Assembly: GCF_009467805.1 (NCBI RefSeq)
Contig: NZ_WIAY01000001.1
Location: 438,982 to 502,981, forward strand
Direction of reading: 5' to 3'
Source of the DNA: Stenotrophomonas nematodicola
GTDB taxonomy: Bacteria > Pseudomonadota > Gammaproteobacteria > Xanthomonadales > Xanthomonadaceae
DNA: 64,000 nt
The notes beneath the pieces are model-generated. The model worked only from the letters and a program-made list of their open reading frames with translations, ran no database searches and was not told where the DNA came from. A program made the translations under genes and the position numbers. How positions within the stretch are numbered: the first letter of the stretch is position 1; every line of letters begins with the position of its first letter. This document shows positions 40,943-49,981 of the stretch, piece by piece.

Positions 40943-43548
40943 CCCGACGCAGCCCGCGCAAGGACGCTGCGGTCGGTGATCATCTCACCGCCCACGTCGA
41001 CGCGCTGGCTGCGCTGGACCGCGCCCTGGCGCAGGCACCGCCTGACGCACTGCGCCAGCTGCTGGAAGTGGCGCAGGCCGCCCTGCAGGAAGCGATGGAC
41101 GAGCGCCAGCTCGCCCTGCGCCGCTATGCCGCGCTGTTCGACGCGGTGCCCGACCCGGTCAGCATCCTCAGTGAAGCGGGCGTGGTACTGGACCTCAACC
41201 ACGCCGGCGTGCGTGCCTACGGGCGCAGCCGTGAGGACATCATCGGCCAGCCGATCGAACTGCTCAATCCGGACCTGCCCAGCGACCACCTCGACCCCGT
41301 CTGGGAGGCGCTGCATCGCGGGGAAACCTACGTTATCGAAGTCACCAACATGCGCGGCGACGGCAGCCGCTTCCCGGTGGAGGTGCACTCGGCCGGCTTC
41401 GAGCACCAGGGCGAACACTGCATCGTCGCCGTCGCGCGCGACCTCAGCAGCCGCTGGCAGGCCGAGTCGCGCTACCGCCTGCTGATGGAATCCATCGACA
41501 AGGGCGTGATCCTGTTCGATCGCCAGCTGCGGGTGGTGTCGGCCAACCCTGCCGCGCACCGCATCCTGGGCATTCCCGGCAACGGCAACAGCCTCCAGGC
41601 GATGCTCTGCCCGGAGGACTGGATCAGCGTGGACGAGCATGGGCACCCGCTCACCCGGGAGCAGTGGCCGGCGGCGGTCTCGCTGCGCACCGGGCGGATC
41701 ATCCGCAGCACCATCGTCGGGCTGTACCACCGGCCGCGCGGCCGGATGATCTGGATCTCGACCACCAACGTTCCGGTCTACGGCAACGGCCGCGACAGTC
41801 CCGACCATGTCTTCGGGCTGTTCAGCGACATCACCGAGCTCAAGCGCAACAACACCCTGTTCGACCGCGCGCAATCGCTGGCCCATATCGGCGGCTGGGA
41901 GTGGGATCGCGGCCTGCAGCGGCTGTACCTCACCGACGAGGCCACCCGCATCCTCGGCCAGGAGCCGCCGCTGCAGGACATGGCCCAGCTGCTCGACTGC
42001 CTGCGCCTGAACGACCGCTCGCTGCTGCAGCAGGCCCTGCTCGATGTGATCGACAAGCAGGCACCCTTCGAGCTGGAACTGCAGGGCCAGCGCAGCGACG
42101 GACATACCTTCTGGGTGCGCATGATCGGCGAGGCAGAGGCCGGCGACGTCAACGCCGCGCGCATCGCCGGCACCGTGCAGGACATCACCGCGCGCAAGCA
42201 GGCCGAGGAAACCCTGCGCATCCAGGCGCGTACCGACCCGCTGACCGGCATCATGAACCGCGACGCGGTGCTCAACGATCTCGCCGCACGCATGTCCAAT
42301 CCGACCCATTGCCGGGTGGCGGTGCTGTACATCGACCTGGACCGCTTCAAGACCGTCAACGACCTGCTTGGCCACAACGCCGGTGACGAACTGCTGATCG
42401 ACGCCACGCGCCGCATCGCCACGGCGATCGGCACCGAAGGGCTGGTGGCCCGCTTCGGTGGTGACGAGTTCCTGGTGATCTGCGACACCCGCGACCAGCA
42501 CGACCAGCCCGAGCGCCTGGCCGACGCGATCACCCAGGCATTCAGCACGCCGTTCCGCTTCGGCAGCGACGAGTTCGCAGTCACCGCCAGCATCGGCATC
42601 GCCCGCGCACCGCAGGACGGACTGCGTCCGCAGCAGCTGATCCAGAACGCGGACATCGCCATGTACGACTGCAAGCGCCGCACCCGCAACGGCTGGCAGG
42701 TGTTTTCCCCGGAACTGGCGCAGCGCCAGCACGATCGCCTGCAGATCGAAAGCCGCCTGCACCGGGCGCTGGACGACGACGAGTTCCACCTGGTTTACCA
42801 GCCGCAGGTGGACCTGCGCAGCGGCCAGCTGGTGGCCGCCGAGGCGCTGATCCGCTGGCGCAACACACAGCTGGGCGAACTGCGCCCGGACATCTTCATC
42901 GGCCACGCCGAGAGCACCGGCGACATCGTGCGGATCGGCCTGTGGGTGCTGCGCGAGGCCTGCCGCCAGGTCCGCCAGTGGCAGGATGACGGGCTGGGGA
43001 TCGTGCGGGTGGCGGTGAACGTCTCCTACCGCCAGTTCGTCGGCGAGGACCTGGCCCGCAACGTGCGCCAGGTGCTCGACGAGTTCGGCCTGCCCGGCAG
43101 CGCGCTGGAGCTGGAGTTCACCGAGCGGGTACTGATCGAGGATGCACCGGACACCCTGCAGACCTTCGCCCGGCTGCGCGAGATGGGCGTGCTGCTGACC
43201 ATTGACGACTTCGGCGAAGGCTACAGCGCGCTGAACTACCTGCGCCGGCTGCCGATCCACGGCCTCAAGCTGAGCCAGCTGTTCGTCGAGGGCGTGCCCG
43301 GCAACCGCTCGGACGTGGCGGTGTGCGAGGCGGTGTGCGGCATTGCCCGCAGCCTCGGACTGGGACTGGTGGCCGAGGGCATCGAGTCCGAACAGCAGCG
43401 CCACTTCCTGCAGGCGCTGGGGGTATCGGTCGGCCAGGGCTTTCTGTTCGCCCCGGGCCTGCCGCCGGATGAGTTCGCCCGCCGCCTGGCCGCGCGCGCC
43501 GCGCCGGCGGTGGCGGTGCACAACGGCGAAACCGGCCGCATCCGCTAG
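40939..43548 (+). CDS. PAS-PAS-PAS-GGDEF-EAL cyclic di-GMP enzyme
   Basis: An 869-residue cytoplasmic signalling protein: an N-terminal helical region, PAS-like domains at about 65-172, 180-302 and 310-420, GGDEF at about 430-590 with an intact GGDEF (507-511), and EAL at about 603-850 with EAL (635-637). The EAL domain keeps VNVSYRQF, ELEFTE and AEGIES, while the loop usually DDFGTG reads DDFGEG and the KID segment reads KLSQLF. No RxxD inhibitory site precedes GGDEF. Either or both activities are possible. Its ATG overlaps the HMG-CoA lyase stop (ATGA), and no membrane helix is visible. Confidence 0.92.
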   Translation: MTRRSPRKDAAVGDHLTAHVDALAALDRALAQAPPDALRQLLEVAQAALQEAMDERQLALRRYAALFDAVPDPVSILSEAGVVLDLNHAGVRAYGRSREDIIGQPIELLNPDLPSDHLDPVWEALHRGETYVIEVTNMRGDGSRFPVEVHSAGFEHQGEHCIVAVARDLSSRWQAESRYRLLMESIDKGVILFDRQLRVVSANPAAHRILGIPGNGNSLQAMLCPEDWISVDEHGHPLTREQWPAAVSLRTGRIIRSTIVGLYHRPRGRMIWISTTNVPVYGNGRDSPDHVFGLFSDITELKRNNTLFDRAQSLAHIGGWEWDRGLQRLYLTDEATRILGQEPPLQDMAQLLDCLRLNDRSLLQQALLDVIDKQAPFELELQGQRSDGHTFWVRMIGEAEAGDVNAARIAGTVQDITARKQAEETLRIQARTDPLTGIMNRDAVLNDLAARMSNPTHCRVAVLYIDLDRFKTVNDLLGHNAGDELLIDATRRIATAIGTEGLVARFGGDEFLVICDTRDQHDQPERLADAITQAFSTPFRFGSDEFAVTASIGIARAPQDGLRPQQLIQNADIAMYDCKRRTRNGWQVFSPELAQRQHDRLQIESRLHRALDDDEFHLVYQPQVDLRSGQLVAAEALIRWRNTQLGELRPDIFIGHAESTGDIVRIGLWVLREACRQVRQWQDDGLGIVRVAVNVSYRQFVGEDLARNVRQVLDEFGLPGSALELEFTERVLIEDAPDTLQTFARLREMGVLLTIDDFGEGYSALNYLRRLPIHGLKLSQLFVEGVPGNRSDVAVCEAVCGIARSLGLGLVAEGIESEQQRHFLQALGVSVGQGFLFAPGLPPDEFARRLAARAAPAVAVHNGETGRIR

Positions 43549-43581
43549 AATCGGCGCTTCCAGACTCCACAGGTACGCGCA

Positions 43582-44352
43582 ATGCAGCTGTCTTCCGTCC
43601 GCGCCGTCATCACCGGCGGCGTTTCCGGCCTGGGCCTGTCCGTGGCCCGTCACCTGGTCGCCCACGGCGGCAAGGTGGCCCTGTTCGACCTCAACGACGA
43701 CAAGGGCGCGGCCGCCGTTGCCGAACTCGGCGACGCCCATGCGCGCTACTTCACCACCAACGTCAGCGACGAAGCCGCCGTGGTGGCCAATATCGATGCC
43801 GCCCACGACTTCCTCGGCGGGCTGAACGTGGCGATCAACTGCGCCGGCATCCTCGGCGCCGGCCGCGTGCTGGGCAAGGAAGCGCCGATGCCGCTGGCCA
43901 ACTTCCAGGGCACTGTGATGGTCAACCTGGTCGGCAGCTTCAACGTCGCCAAGGCCGCCGCCAACCGCATGCAGCACAATCCCGCCGGCGACGACGGCGA
44001 GCGCGGCGTGATCATCAACACCGCCAGCGTGGCCGCCTACGAAGGCCAGATCGGCCAGGCCGCCTATGCTGCCTCCAAGGGCGGCGTGGTCGGCATGACC
44101 CTGCCGATGGCGCGCGAGCTGTCGCGCTTCGGCATCCGCGTGATGACCATCGCGCCGGGCATCTTCTGGACCCCGATGGTCGATGGCATGCCGCCGGCCG
44201 TACAGGAATCGCTGGCCGCGTCGATCCCGTTCCCGCCGCGCCTGGGCAAGCCGGAGGATTTCGCCGGCCTGGTCGGCCATATCCTCGGCAATACCTACCT
44301 CAACGGCGAAACCATCCGCCTCGATGGTGCGGTGCGCCTGGCACCCAAGTAA
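43582..44352 (+). CDS. 3-hydroxyacyl-CoA dehydrogenase, HSD17B10-like SDR
   Basis: A 256-residue SDR with TGGVSGLG near residue 11, NCAG, the catalytic Ser in NTASVAAYEG and Tyr-Lys in YAASKGG. The C-terminal IAPGIFWTPMVDGMP and the long insertion (GDDGERGVIINTAS) are typical of the type II 3-hydroxyacyl-CoA dehydrogenase that oxidises 2-methyl-3-hydroxybutyryl-CoA in isoleucine breakdown. With the nearby enoyl-CoA hydratase and HMG-CoA lyase it suggests branched-chain amino-acid catabolism. It follows the GGDEF/EAL gene by 33 bp and precedes yeiP by 66 bp. Confidence 0.9.
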   Translation: MQLSSVRAVITGGVSGLGLSVARHLVAHGGKVALFDLNDDKGAAAVAELGDAHARYFTTNVSDEAAVVANIDAAHDFLGGLNVAINCAGILGAGRVLGKEAPMPLANFQGTVMVNLVGSFNVAKAAANRMQHNPAGDDGERGVIINTASVAAYEGQIGQAAYAASKGGVVGMTLPMARELSRFGIRVMTIAPGIFWTPMVDGMPPAVQESLAASIPFPPRLGKPEDFAGLVGHILGNTYLNGETIRLDGAVRLAPK

Positions 44353-44418
44353 CATCCGCGCCACCCTCCGGGCGTCCTCGCGGGCGCCCGACACCTCCAC
44401 GAACCGACCGTCACTCCC

Positions 44419-44985
44419 ATGAAAGCCAACGACATCAAGAAAGGCAACGTCGTCGAATACAACAACGGCGTCTACCAGATCCGCGACATCGAACGCAGCT
44501 CGCCGCAGGGCCGCGGCGGCAATGTGCGCTTCCGCTTCATCATGTACAGCGTGCCGGGCGGCAACAAGCTCGACGCCAGCTTCGATGCCGACGACAACCT
44601 GCCCGAAGTCGAGCTGCTGCGCCGCCAGTCCACCTATTCGTACAAGGACGGCGACGCGTTCGTGTTCCTGGACGACGAGGACTACACCCCCTACACCCTC
44701 GATGCCGATGTCATCGGCGATGACGCCGGTTACATCACCGATGGTCTGAGCGGCATCTACGTGCAGGTGATCGACGAAACGCCGGTGGCCGTGCAGTTGC
44801 CCACCAGTGTGGTGCTGGAAGTGATCGAAACGCCGCCGGAGCTCAAGGGTGGCACCGCCACCAAGCGCCCGAAGCCGGCCAAGCTCAACACCGGTATCGA
44901 GATCATGGTGCCGGAGTACATTGCCAACGGCGAACGCGTGCTGGTCAACACCACCACCGGTGAATTCGCCGGCCGTGCGGACTGA
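44419..44985 (+). CDS. yeiP: Elongation factor P-like protein EfpL (YeiP)
   Basis: A 188-residue EF-P paralogue that helps ribosomes translate difficult motifs. Three beta domains: KOW-like N-terminus ([20 protein letters not shown]), central OB and C-terminal OB ending [17 protein letters not shown]. The tip loop SSPQGRGGN carries Arg where EF-P has a modified Lys, the mark of the EfpL/YeiP branch. Length and start agree with the family. It lies downstream of the SDR; a lipoprotein gene overlaps its 3' end by 11 bases. Confidence 0.93.
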   Translation: MKANDIKKGNVVEYNNGVYQIRDIERSSPQGRGGNVRFRFIMYSVPGGNKLDASFDADDNLPEVELLRRQSTYSYKDGDAFVFLDDEDYTPYTLDADVIGDDAGYITDGLSGIYVQVIDETPVAVQLPTSVVLEVIETPPELKGGTATKRPKPAKLNTGIEIMVPEYIANGERVLVNTTTGEFAGRAD

Positions 44986-45568
44986 ACGCCTCGTTCTGAC
45001 CGCCTGCCTGTCCCTGCTTGCGGCGTGCGCGCCGCGGGCGGCGGACAGCGCCGACGAAGGTGCCGACGCGGTGGTGGAGACGCGACCTGCGGACGAGGTG
45101 GCGACAGCAGCCCACGTGCCACTGCCAACCGATGCCGTGCCTGATCTCGACCGGGCACCGGACAGCACCGGCGCCACCATCGGTGGCGATGCGTCCGGCA
45201 TGCCCGACAGCCGCGAACAACTGGATCGCGCCCGCGCCGAGGCCGGATGCGACATTCCCGAGACGGTCTACGACCTCAACGACATCCGCGTGTACTGCGC
45301 GCTGCCAGCAGACGCGCGCGCCTTTCTCGAGCGCGAGAACACCTGCCAGCACGTTGCTGGCGAAGAGGCCTATGACGAGGCCCGTGGCAGAGAACTGGCC
45401 GCTGCCGCAGAAGCCTTCTGCAACGGACGCGAACGCCTGTTCGCCGGCCTGTTGGACGCCCACGGTGACGACTGCAGCGTCCGCCTCCTTCTTCTCGACG
45501 TGGGCAGGCGCTACGACCTGCTCACCGGCGTGCCGCCGGACGACTGCCCGCCCGGCATTTCCCGCTGA
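44975..45568 (+). CDS. Putative lipoprotein of unknown function
   Basis: A 197-residue protein with a lipoprotein signal: basic start MRTER, hydrophobic core and lipobox LAAC with Cys18. Then an acidic, low-complexity linker (about residues 25-75) and a Cys-rich helical domain (residues about 80-197) with six or more cysteines, suggesting disulfides. I recognise no family. The GTG at 44975 is chosen because it opens the signal; it overlaps the 3' end of yeiP by 11 bases, so translation is probably coupled. It converges on the MliC lipoprotein gene. Confidence 0.68.
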   Translation: MRTERLVLTACLSLLAACAPRAADSADEGADAVVETRPADEVATAAHVPLPTDAVPDLDRAPDSTGATIGGDASGMPDSREQLDRARAEAGCDIPETVYDLNDIRVYCALPADARAFLERENTCQHVAGEEAYDEARGRELAAAAEAFCNGRERLFAGLLDAHGDDCSVRLLLLDVGRRYDLLTGVPPDDCPPGISR

Positions 45569-45580
45569 GACCGGTGCCGG

Positions 45581-46315
45581 TCAGGGCCGCGCCGCCAGCG
45601 ACGGAGCGCCGGCGAAGTCGCCACAGCCGTGGTACTGGCGCGCGCCTACCGTCAGCATCGCGGTGGCACCGAAGGCCTGGCCGCTCATGTCGTCCTGGCA
45701 CACGGTGCGCTGGAAGGTGAGTTTGATGTCGGTCCCATCGGCCGCCTTGCCCGACCAGCCATCCCTGCCCTGCGTGGGCGTGGCGATCTCGAAGGTGCGC
45801 TGCCCGTAGTCGGTTTCCACCCGCAGATGCGGCGAGGCGCCATCGGCCACCACGGCCAGCCAGCCCGGTTCGTTGCCGGTGGCGCGGAACACCATGCCGG
45901 TCGCTGCGGTCGACGGCGGCGCCGGCACAGCGTCTTCCCCGCCCGGGCCGGTGCAGTTGCGATCCGCCTCGCCCTTCAGCGACAGGACGCCCTCGGTGGT
46001 GCCCTTCGTCCAGAACACGTTGCCCTCGCCGTCGCCGTACTTTGCGCCGGACGCCGCAGGCTGGGACGACATCGCGAACGTCCGCTCGCCGGCGACCACG
46101 GTCGCCGCATCCTCGCCCCTGTAGGTCGCCCGCACTGCAAGATCACCGCACTGGAAGGCATAGGTGCGCGCATCGGTGGTTGCGGTCGTGGCCGGCGGCG
46201 CATCGGTGCTGCCCGCTGCGGGATCGACCGTGCCCGCCGGTGTCTGCTGCGCCGGCTGGCAGGCCGCCAGTCCGAGCACGATGGCCACACTCAACAGTCC
46301 CTGGGGTGCACGCAT
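45581..46315 (-). CDS. Lipoprotein with MliC and COG3650-like domains
   Basis: A 244-residue lipoprotein (lipobox LAAC, Cys19). Residues about 48-115 match MliC, a periplasmic inhibitor of C-type lysozyme (YAFQCGDLAVRATYRG ... GNVFWTKG). Residues about 135-240 match the COG3650-type domain found in other envelope lipoproteins (VFRATGNEPGWLAVV ... YHGCGDF). The combination suggests lysozyme defence in the periplasm. The ATG at 46315 opens the signal. About 96 bp separate it from the SnoaL-like gene upstream, so it may or may not share that transcript. Confidence 0.83.
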   Translation of the reverse strand: MRAPQGLLSVAIVLGLAACQPAQQTPAGTVDPAAGSTDAPPATTATTDARTYAFQCGDLAVRATYRGEDAATVVAGERTFAMSSQPAASGAKYGDGEGNVFWTKGTTEGVLSLKGEADRNCTGPGGEDAVPAPPSTAATGMVFRATGNEPGWLAVVADGASPHLRVETDYGQRTFEIATPTQGRDGWSGKAADGTDIKLTFQRTVCQDDMSGQAFGATAMLTVGARQYHGCGDFAGAPSLAARP

Positions 46316-46411
46316 GTTCGACTCCTTGCAGTTGTTCCACTCAACACCCGATGCTAGCGCGCCCCCACCCGGGGGAGGTGAAGCGGCGGTGACTCGCCGG
46401 ACCCCACGCAC

Positions 46412-46801
46412 TCAGGTGTCGCGGGCCGGCAGCATCCCCACCGAGAGCAGGTGGACACCGGCAGGCGATGAACAGCGGGCCCACACCCGCAGCAGCCGCA
46501 GGCGACGCAGCTGTTCGCCACCGTCGGCAATGCAGGTCAGGGACACGTCGCTGGCAGCGAGCAGCAACTGTCCGCAGGCCAGATACTCGATGGCGCTCTG
46601 CTCGATCGCCACCACCCGCAGGCGACGCGCGGCCCACGCCTCCAGGCAGGGATGCGCGCCCTGCCAGTGGCCCGCCGCATCGGTGAAGAACAGCGACGGC
46701 GACAGCCACTGCCGCGCCGCCTCGACATCCTGCGCCAGCAGTGCGTGGCGCAGCCCGGCTTCGGCCCGCGCGGTGCGCTGCTCGATCCCATCCACAGTCA
46801 T
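46412..46801 (-). CDS. SnoaL/NTF2-like protein encoded directly after the RND pump
   Basis: A 129-residue soluble protein of the DUF4440/SnoaL type: an N-terminal helix (RTARAEAGLRHALLAQDVEA) and a cone-shaped beta barrel (WLSPSLFFTDAAGHW ... LRVWAR). No catalytic residues can be assigned. The ATG at 46801 has GGAGG five bases upstream, and its first base lies one base after the smeZ stop, so the two are almost certainly co-translated. This makes it a candidate accessory of the pump, but nothing in the sequence shows a direct interaction. Confidence 0.75.
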   Translation of the reverse strand: MTVDGIEQRTARAEAGLRHALLAQDVEAARQWLSPSLFFTDAAGHWQGAHPCLEAWAARRLRVVAIEQSAIEYLACGQLLLAASDVSLTCIADGGEQLRRLRLLRVWARCSSPAGVHLLSVGMLPARDT

Positions 46802-46802
46802 C

Positions 46803-49800
46803 TCACCCTCCCCGGTGTCGTCGCCACGGCCAGCGCCAGCGGCGCATGCCCTGCACCAGCACATAGAACAGCGGCACGAAGAACACGGCCAGCACGGTGC
46901 CCGTCAGCATGCCGCCGAACACGCCCGTGCCAATCGCATGCTGGGTCTCCGCCGATGCACCGGAGGCCAGCATCAGCGGCACCACGCCCAGCGCGAACGC
47001 CAGCGAGGTCATCAGAATCGGCCGCAGCCGCAGCCGCGCCGCTTCCACTGCCGCCTCGACCACGCCGCGCCCCTGCTGCTGCAGCTGGCGGGCGAACTCC
47101 ACGATCAGGATCGCGTTCTTGGCCGACAGGCCGATCACTGTGATCATGCCTACCTTGAAGAACACATCATTGGGCAGGCCGCGCAGCAGCACCGCCGCAA
47201 CCGCGCCCAGCAGCCCCAGCGGCACCACCAGCATCACCGCCGCCGGAATCGACCAGCTTTCATACAACGCCGCCAGCACCAGGAACACCACCAGCATCGA
47301 CAGCACCAGCAGCCACGGTGCCTGTGCGCCCGATGCCTGCTCCTGCAACGACTGGCCCGTCCATGCCAGCGCGAAGCCGGCCGGCAGCTGCCGGGCCAGC
47401 CGCTCCATTTCGGCCATCGCCTGGCCGCTGGAGGTGCCAGGCGCGGCGTTGCCGGACACACTCAGTGCCGGAAACCCCTGATAGCGCTCCAACTGCAGCG
47501 GCGTCTGCGACCATACCGGCGTGACCACTTCGGACAACGCCACCATGCCCCCCGTGGCGTTGCGCACGTGCAGCGCCAGCACATCCTCCACCTGCATCCG
47601 GTGCGGCGCGTCGGCCTGCACGATCACCTGCTGCATGCGCCCGGCATTGGGGAAGTCGTTGACGTACTGCGAGCCCAGCGCCGCCGACAGCGTGTCGCTG
47701 ATGCGGGTGAAGCCCACGCCCATCGCTTCGGCCTTGTGGCGATCGATCTCCAGCCGCACGGTACTGCCAGCCGGCAATCCCTCGGCATGCACATCGCGCA
47801 GCAGCGGGCTCTTCGCCGCCAGCGCCAGCAGGTGCTGCAGCGCCGCCTGCAGCTGCGCGTGGTCCTGACCGGCACGCGCCTGCAGCCGCAGCTCGAAGCC
47901 CGATGACGTACCCAGGCTGTCGATCGCCGGTGGCATCACGCTCATGATCTGCCCCTCGGGCGCGGCAGCCATCGCCGCCTGCGCGCGCTGCACTTCGTCG
48001 CCCGCGCTGGCACCATTGCGGGCGCTCCAGTCCTTGAGCATGGTGTAGGCCAGCGCCGCGTTGGGGCCGGAGCCGGCGAAGCTGTAGCCCATGATCGACT
48101 GGTTGGAGGCGATCCCCGGACGCGAGGCGACGTGCGCTTCGTAGCGCTTCACCACCTCCAGCGTGCGCTCGGCGGTGGCATCGGCGGGCAGCTGGATCGA
48201 TGTCATGAAATAGCCCTGGTCTTCCTCGGGCAGGAACGCCCCCGGCACCAGGTGCAGCCCCAGGCCAAGGGCAACCACCAGCGCGACGAACACGGCCATG
48301 CCGCGACCGCCACGCTGCAGAATACGCACCACGCGACGCTGGTAGCCGGCCGTCATCCGCTCGACACCGCGATTGAACCACCCGAAGAAACCGCTGCGTC
48401 CATGATGGCCGCGGGTACTGGGGCTGAGCAGCGTCGCGCACAGGGCCGGGGTCAGGCTCAGGGCGAGGATGGCCGAGAACAGGATGGACACCGACATCGC
48501 CAGCGTGAACTGGCGGTAGATCGCGCCGACCGATCCATCCGCGAAGGCCATCGGAATGAACACAGCGGTCAGCACCAGGGTGATGCCGATCACCGCGCCG
48601 GTCAGCTCCTTCATCGCCTTGGCCGTGGCCTCGCGCGGCGGCAGGCCTTCCTCGGCCATGATCCGCTCCACGCCTTCCACCACCACGATCGCATCGTCGA
48701 CGATGATGCCGATCGCCAACACCATGCCGAACATGGTCAGCACGTTGATCGACACGCCTGCCGCCAGCATCACCGCGAACGTGCCAAGCAGCGCGATCGG
48801 CGCCACGATGGCCGGGATCAGCGTGTAGCGGATGTTCTGCAGGAACAGGTACATCACCGCGAACACCAGCACCATCGCCTCGATCAGCGTGATCAGCACC
48901 TGGCGGATGGAGATCTCCACGAATGGGGCGGTGTCGAACGGCACCGTCGCCTCCATGCCTGCCGGCAACGTCGGCGCCAGCTCGGCGATGCGCGCCCGTA
49001 CCGCCCGCGCGGTGCGCACCGCGTTGGCGCCCGGCGACAACTGGATCGCCGCCGCTGTGGCCGGCACGCCGTCCTCGCGGGTGGACCACGCATAGCTCTG
49101 CGCGCCCAGTTCGACCCGCGCCACGTCGCCGAGCACCACCGTGCCGCCGTCGGCACGGGCGCGCAGCACGATCGCCGCGAACGCGGCCGGCGTGGTCAAC
49201 TGGCCCTCGGCCGTCAGCGGGATCGTCACCCGCTGGCCCGGCAGCGCGGGCGAGTCGCCGACGCGGCCCGGCGCGATCTGCACATTCTGCGCGGCGATCG
49301 CCTGGGCAAGGTCGTCCAGCGTGAGGCTGTACGCGGTGAGCTGCGACGGGTCCACCCAGATCCGCATCGCGCGCTCGGCACCGAACAGCTGCACGCGGCC
49401 GACCCCGTCGATGCGGCGCAGCTCGTCAACGATGTTGCGCGCCATGTAGTCGCTCAGGTCCACCTCGTCCAGGCGTCCGTCCACCGATTTCAGGCCGACC
49501 AGCATCAGGAAGCCCGAATCGGCCGCTTCCACCGTCAATCCGTTCTGCCGCACCACCTGCGGCAACCGTGGCTCGATCGCCTTGATCCGGTTCTGCACAT
49601 CCACCTGCGCCAGTTCCGGGTCGGTGCCCGGGCGGAACGTCGCCGAAATGGTGGCCTCGCCGGAGGTGTCGGTGGACGAGGAGAAGTACAGCAGGTGTTT
49701 GACGCCCGACAGCTCGCGCTCGATCAGTCCGACCACGGCATCGTTCATGGTCTGCGGCGTTGCGCCGGGGTAGCTGGCGTAGATGCTCACGCTGGGCGGC

Positions 49801-49916
49801 GCAACTGCCGGATAGCGTTCGATGGCCAGCCGGGGAATCGCCAGCACGCCGGCGAGCACTACGAAAATGGCCAACACCCAGGCAAATACCGGGCGATCAA
49901 TGAAAAACTGGGGCAT
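46803..49916 (-). CDS. smeZ: RND multidrug efflux transporter, SmeZ-like
   Basis: Inner-membrane HAE1-family pump of 1037 residues, typical length. TM4 carries the proton-relay Asp pair in GIIVDDAIVVVE, and the C-terminal half repeats the fold. It should export drugs with an adaptor and an outer-membrane channel. The adaptor gene is 65 bp upstream and a two-component system lies on the other side, the arrangement of smeYZ-smeSyRy in S. maltophilia, known for aminoglycoside export. No outer-membrane channel gene is here; a TolC-like protein elsewhere would serve. The ATG at 49916 (MPQFFIDRPVFAWV) has AAAGGA upstream. Confidence 0.88.
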   Translation of the reverse strand: MPQFFIDRPVFAWVLAIFVVLAGVLAIPRLAIERYPAVAPPSVSIYASYPGATPQTMNDAVVGLIERELSGVKHLLYFSSSTDTSGEATISATFRPGTDPELAQVDVQNRIKAIEPRLPQVVRQNGLTVEAADSGFLMLVGLKSVDGRLDEVDLSDYMARNIVDELRRIDGVGRVQLFGAERAMRIWVDPSQLTAYSLTLDDLAQAIAAQNVQIAPGRVGDSPALPGQRVTIPLTAEGQLTTPAAFAAIVLRARADGGTVVLGDVARVELGAQSYAWSTREDGVPATAAAIQLSPGANAVRTARAVRARIAELAPTLPAGMEATVPFDTAPFVEISIRQVLITLIEAMVLVFAVMYLFLQNIRYTLIPAIVAPIALLGTFAVMLAAGVSINVLTMFGMVLAIGIIVDDAIVVVEGVERIMAEEGLPPREATAKAMKELTGAVIGITLVLTAVFIPMAFADGSVGAIYRQFTLAMSVSILFSAILALSLTPALCATLLSPSTRGHHGRSGFFGWFNRGVERMTAGYQRRVVRILQRGGRGMAVFVALVVALGLGLHLVPGAFLPEEDQGYFMTSIQLPADATAERTLEVVKRYEAHVASRPGIASNQSIMGYSFAGSGPNAALAYTMLKDWSARNGASAGDEVQRAQAAMAAAPEGQIMSVMPPAIDSLGTSSGFELRLQARAGQDHAQLQAALQHLLALAAKSPLLRDVHAEGLPAGSTVRLEIDRHKAEAMGVGFTRISDTLSAALGSQYVNDFPNAGRMQQVIVQADAPHRMQVEDVLALHVRNATGGMVALSEVVTPVWSQTPLQLERYQGFPALSVSGNAAPGTSSGQAMAEMERLARQLPAGFALAWTGQSLQEQASGAQAPWLLVLSMLVVFLVLAALYESWSIPAAVMLVVPLGLLGAVAAVLLRGLPNDVFFKVGMITVIGLSAKNAILIVEFARQLQQQGRGVVEAAVEAARLRLRPILMTSLAFALGVVPLMLASGASAETQHAIGTGVFGGMLTGTVLAVFFVPLFYVLVQGMRRWRWPWRRHRGG

Positions 49917-49981
49917 GCAACGTCCTTTGCACATCGGGCAGGCGCTGGCGCGCCTGTTCCGACGGGGTCAGCCGGGGGAAA

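Noticed and set aside
40675..45255. A 1526-codon open frame antisense to the GGDEF/EAL, SDR and yeiP genes
   Set aside because: It spans several well-supported genes on the other strand and shows no domain of its own.
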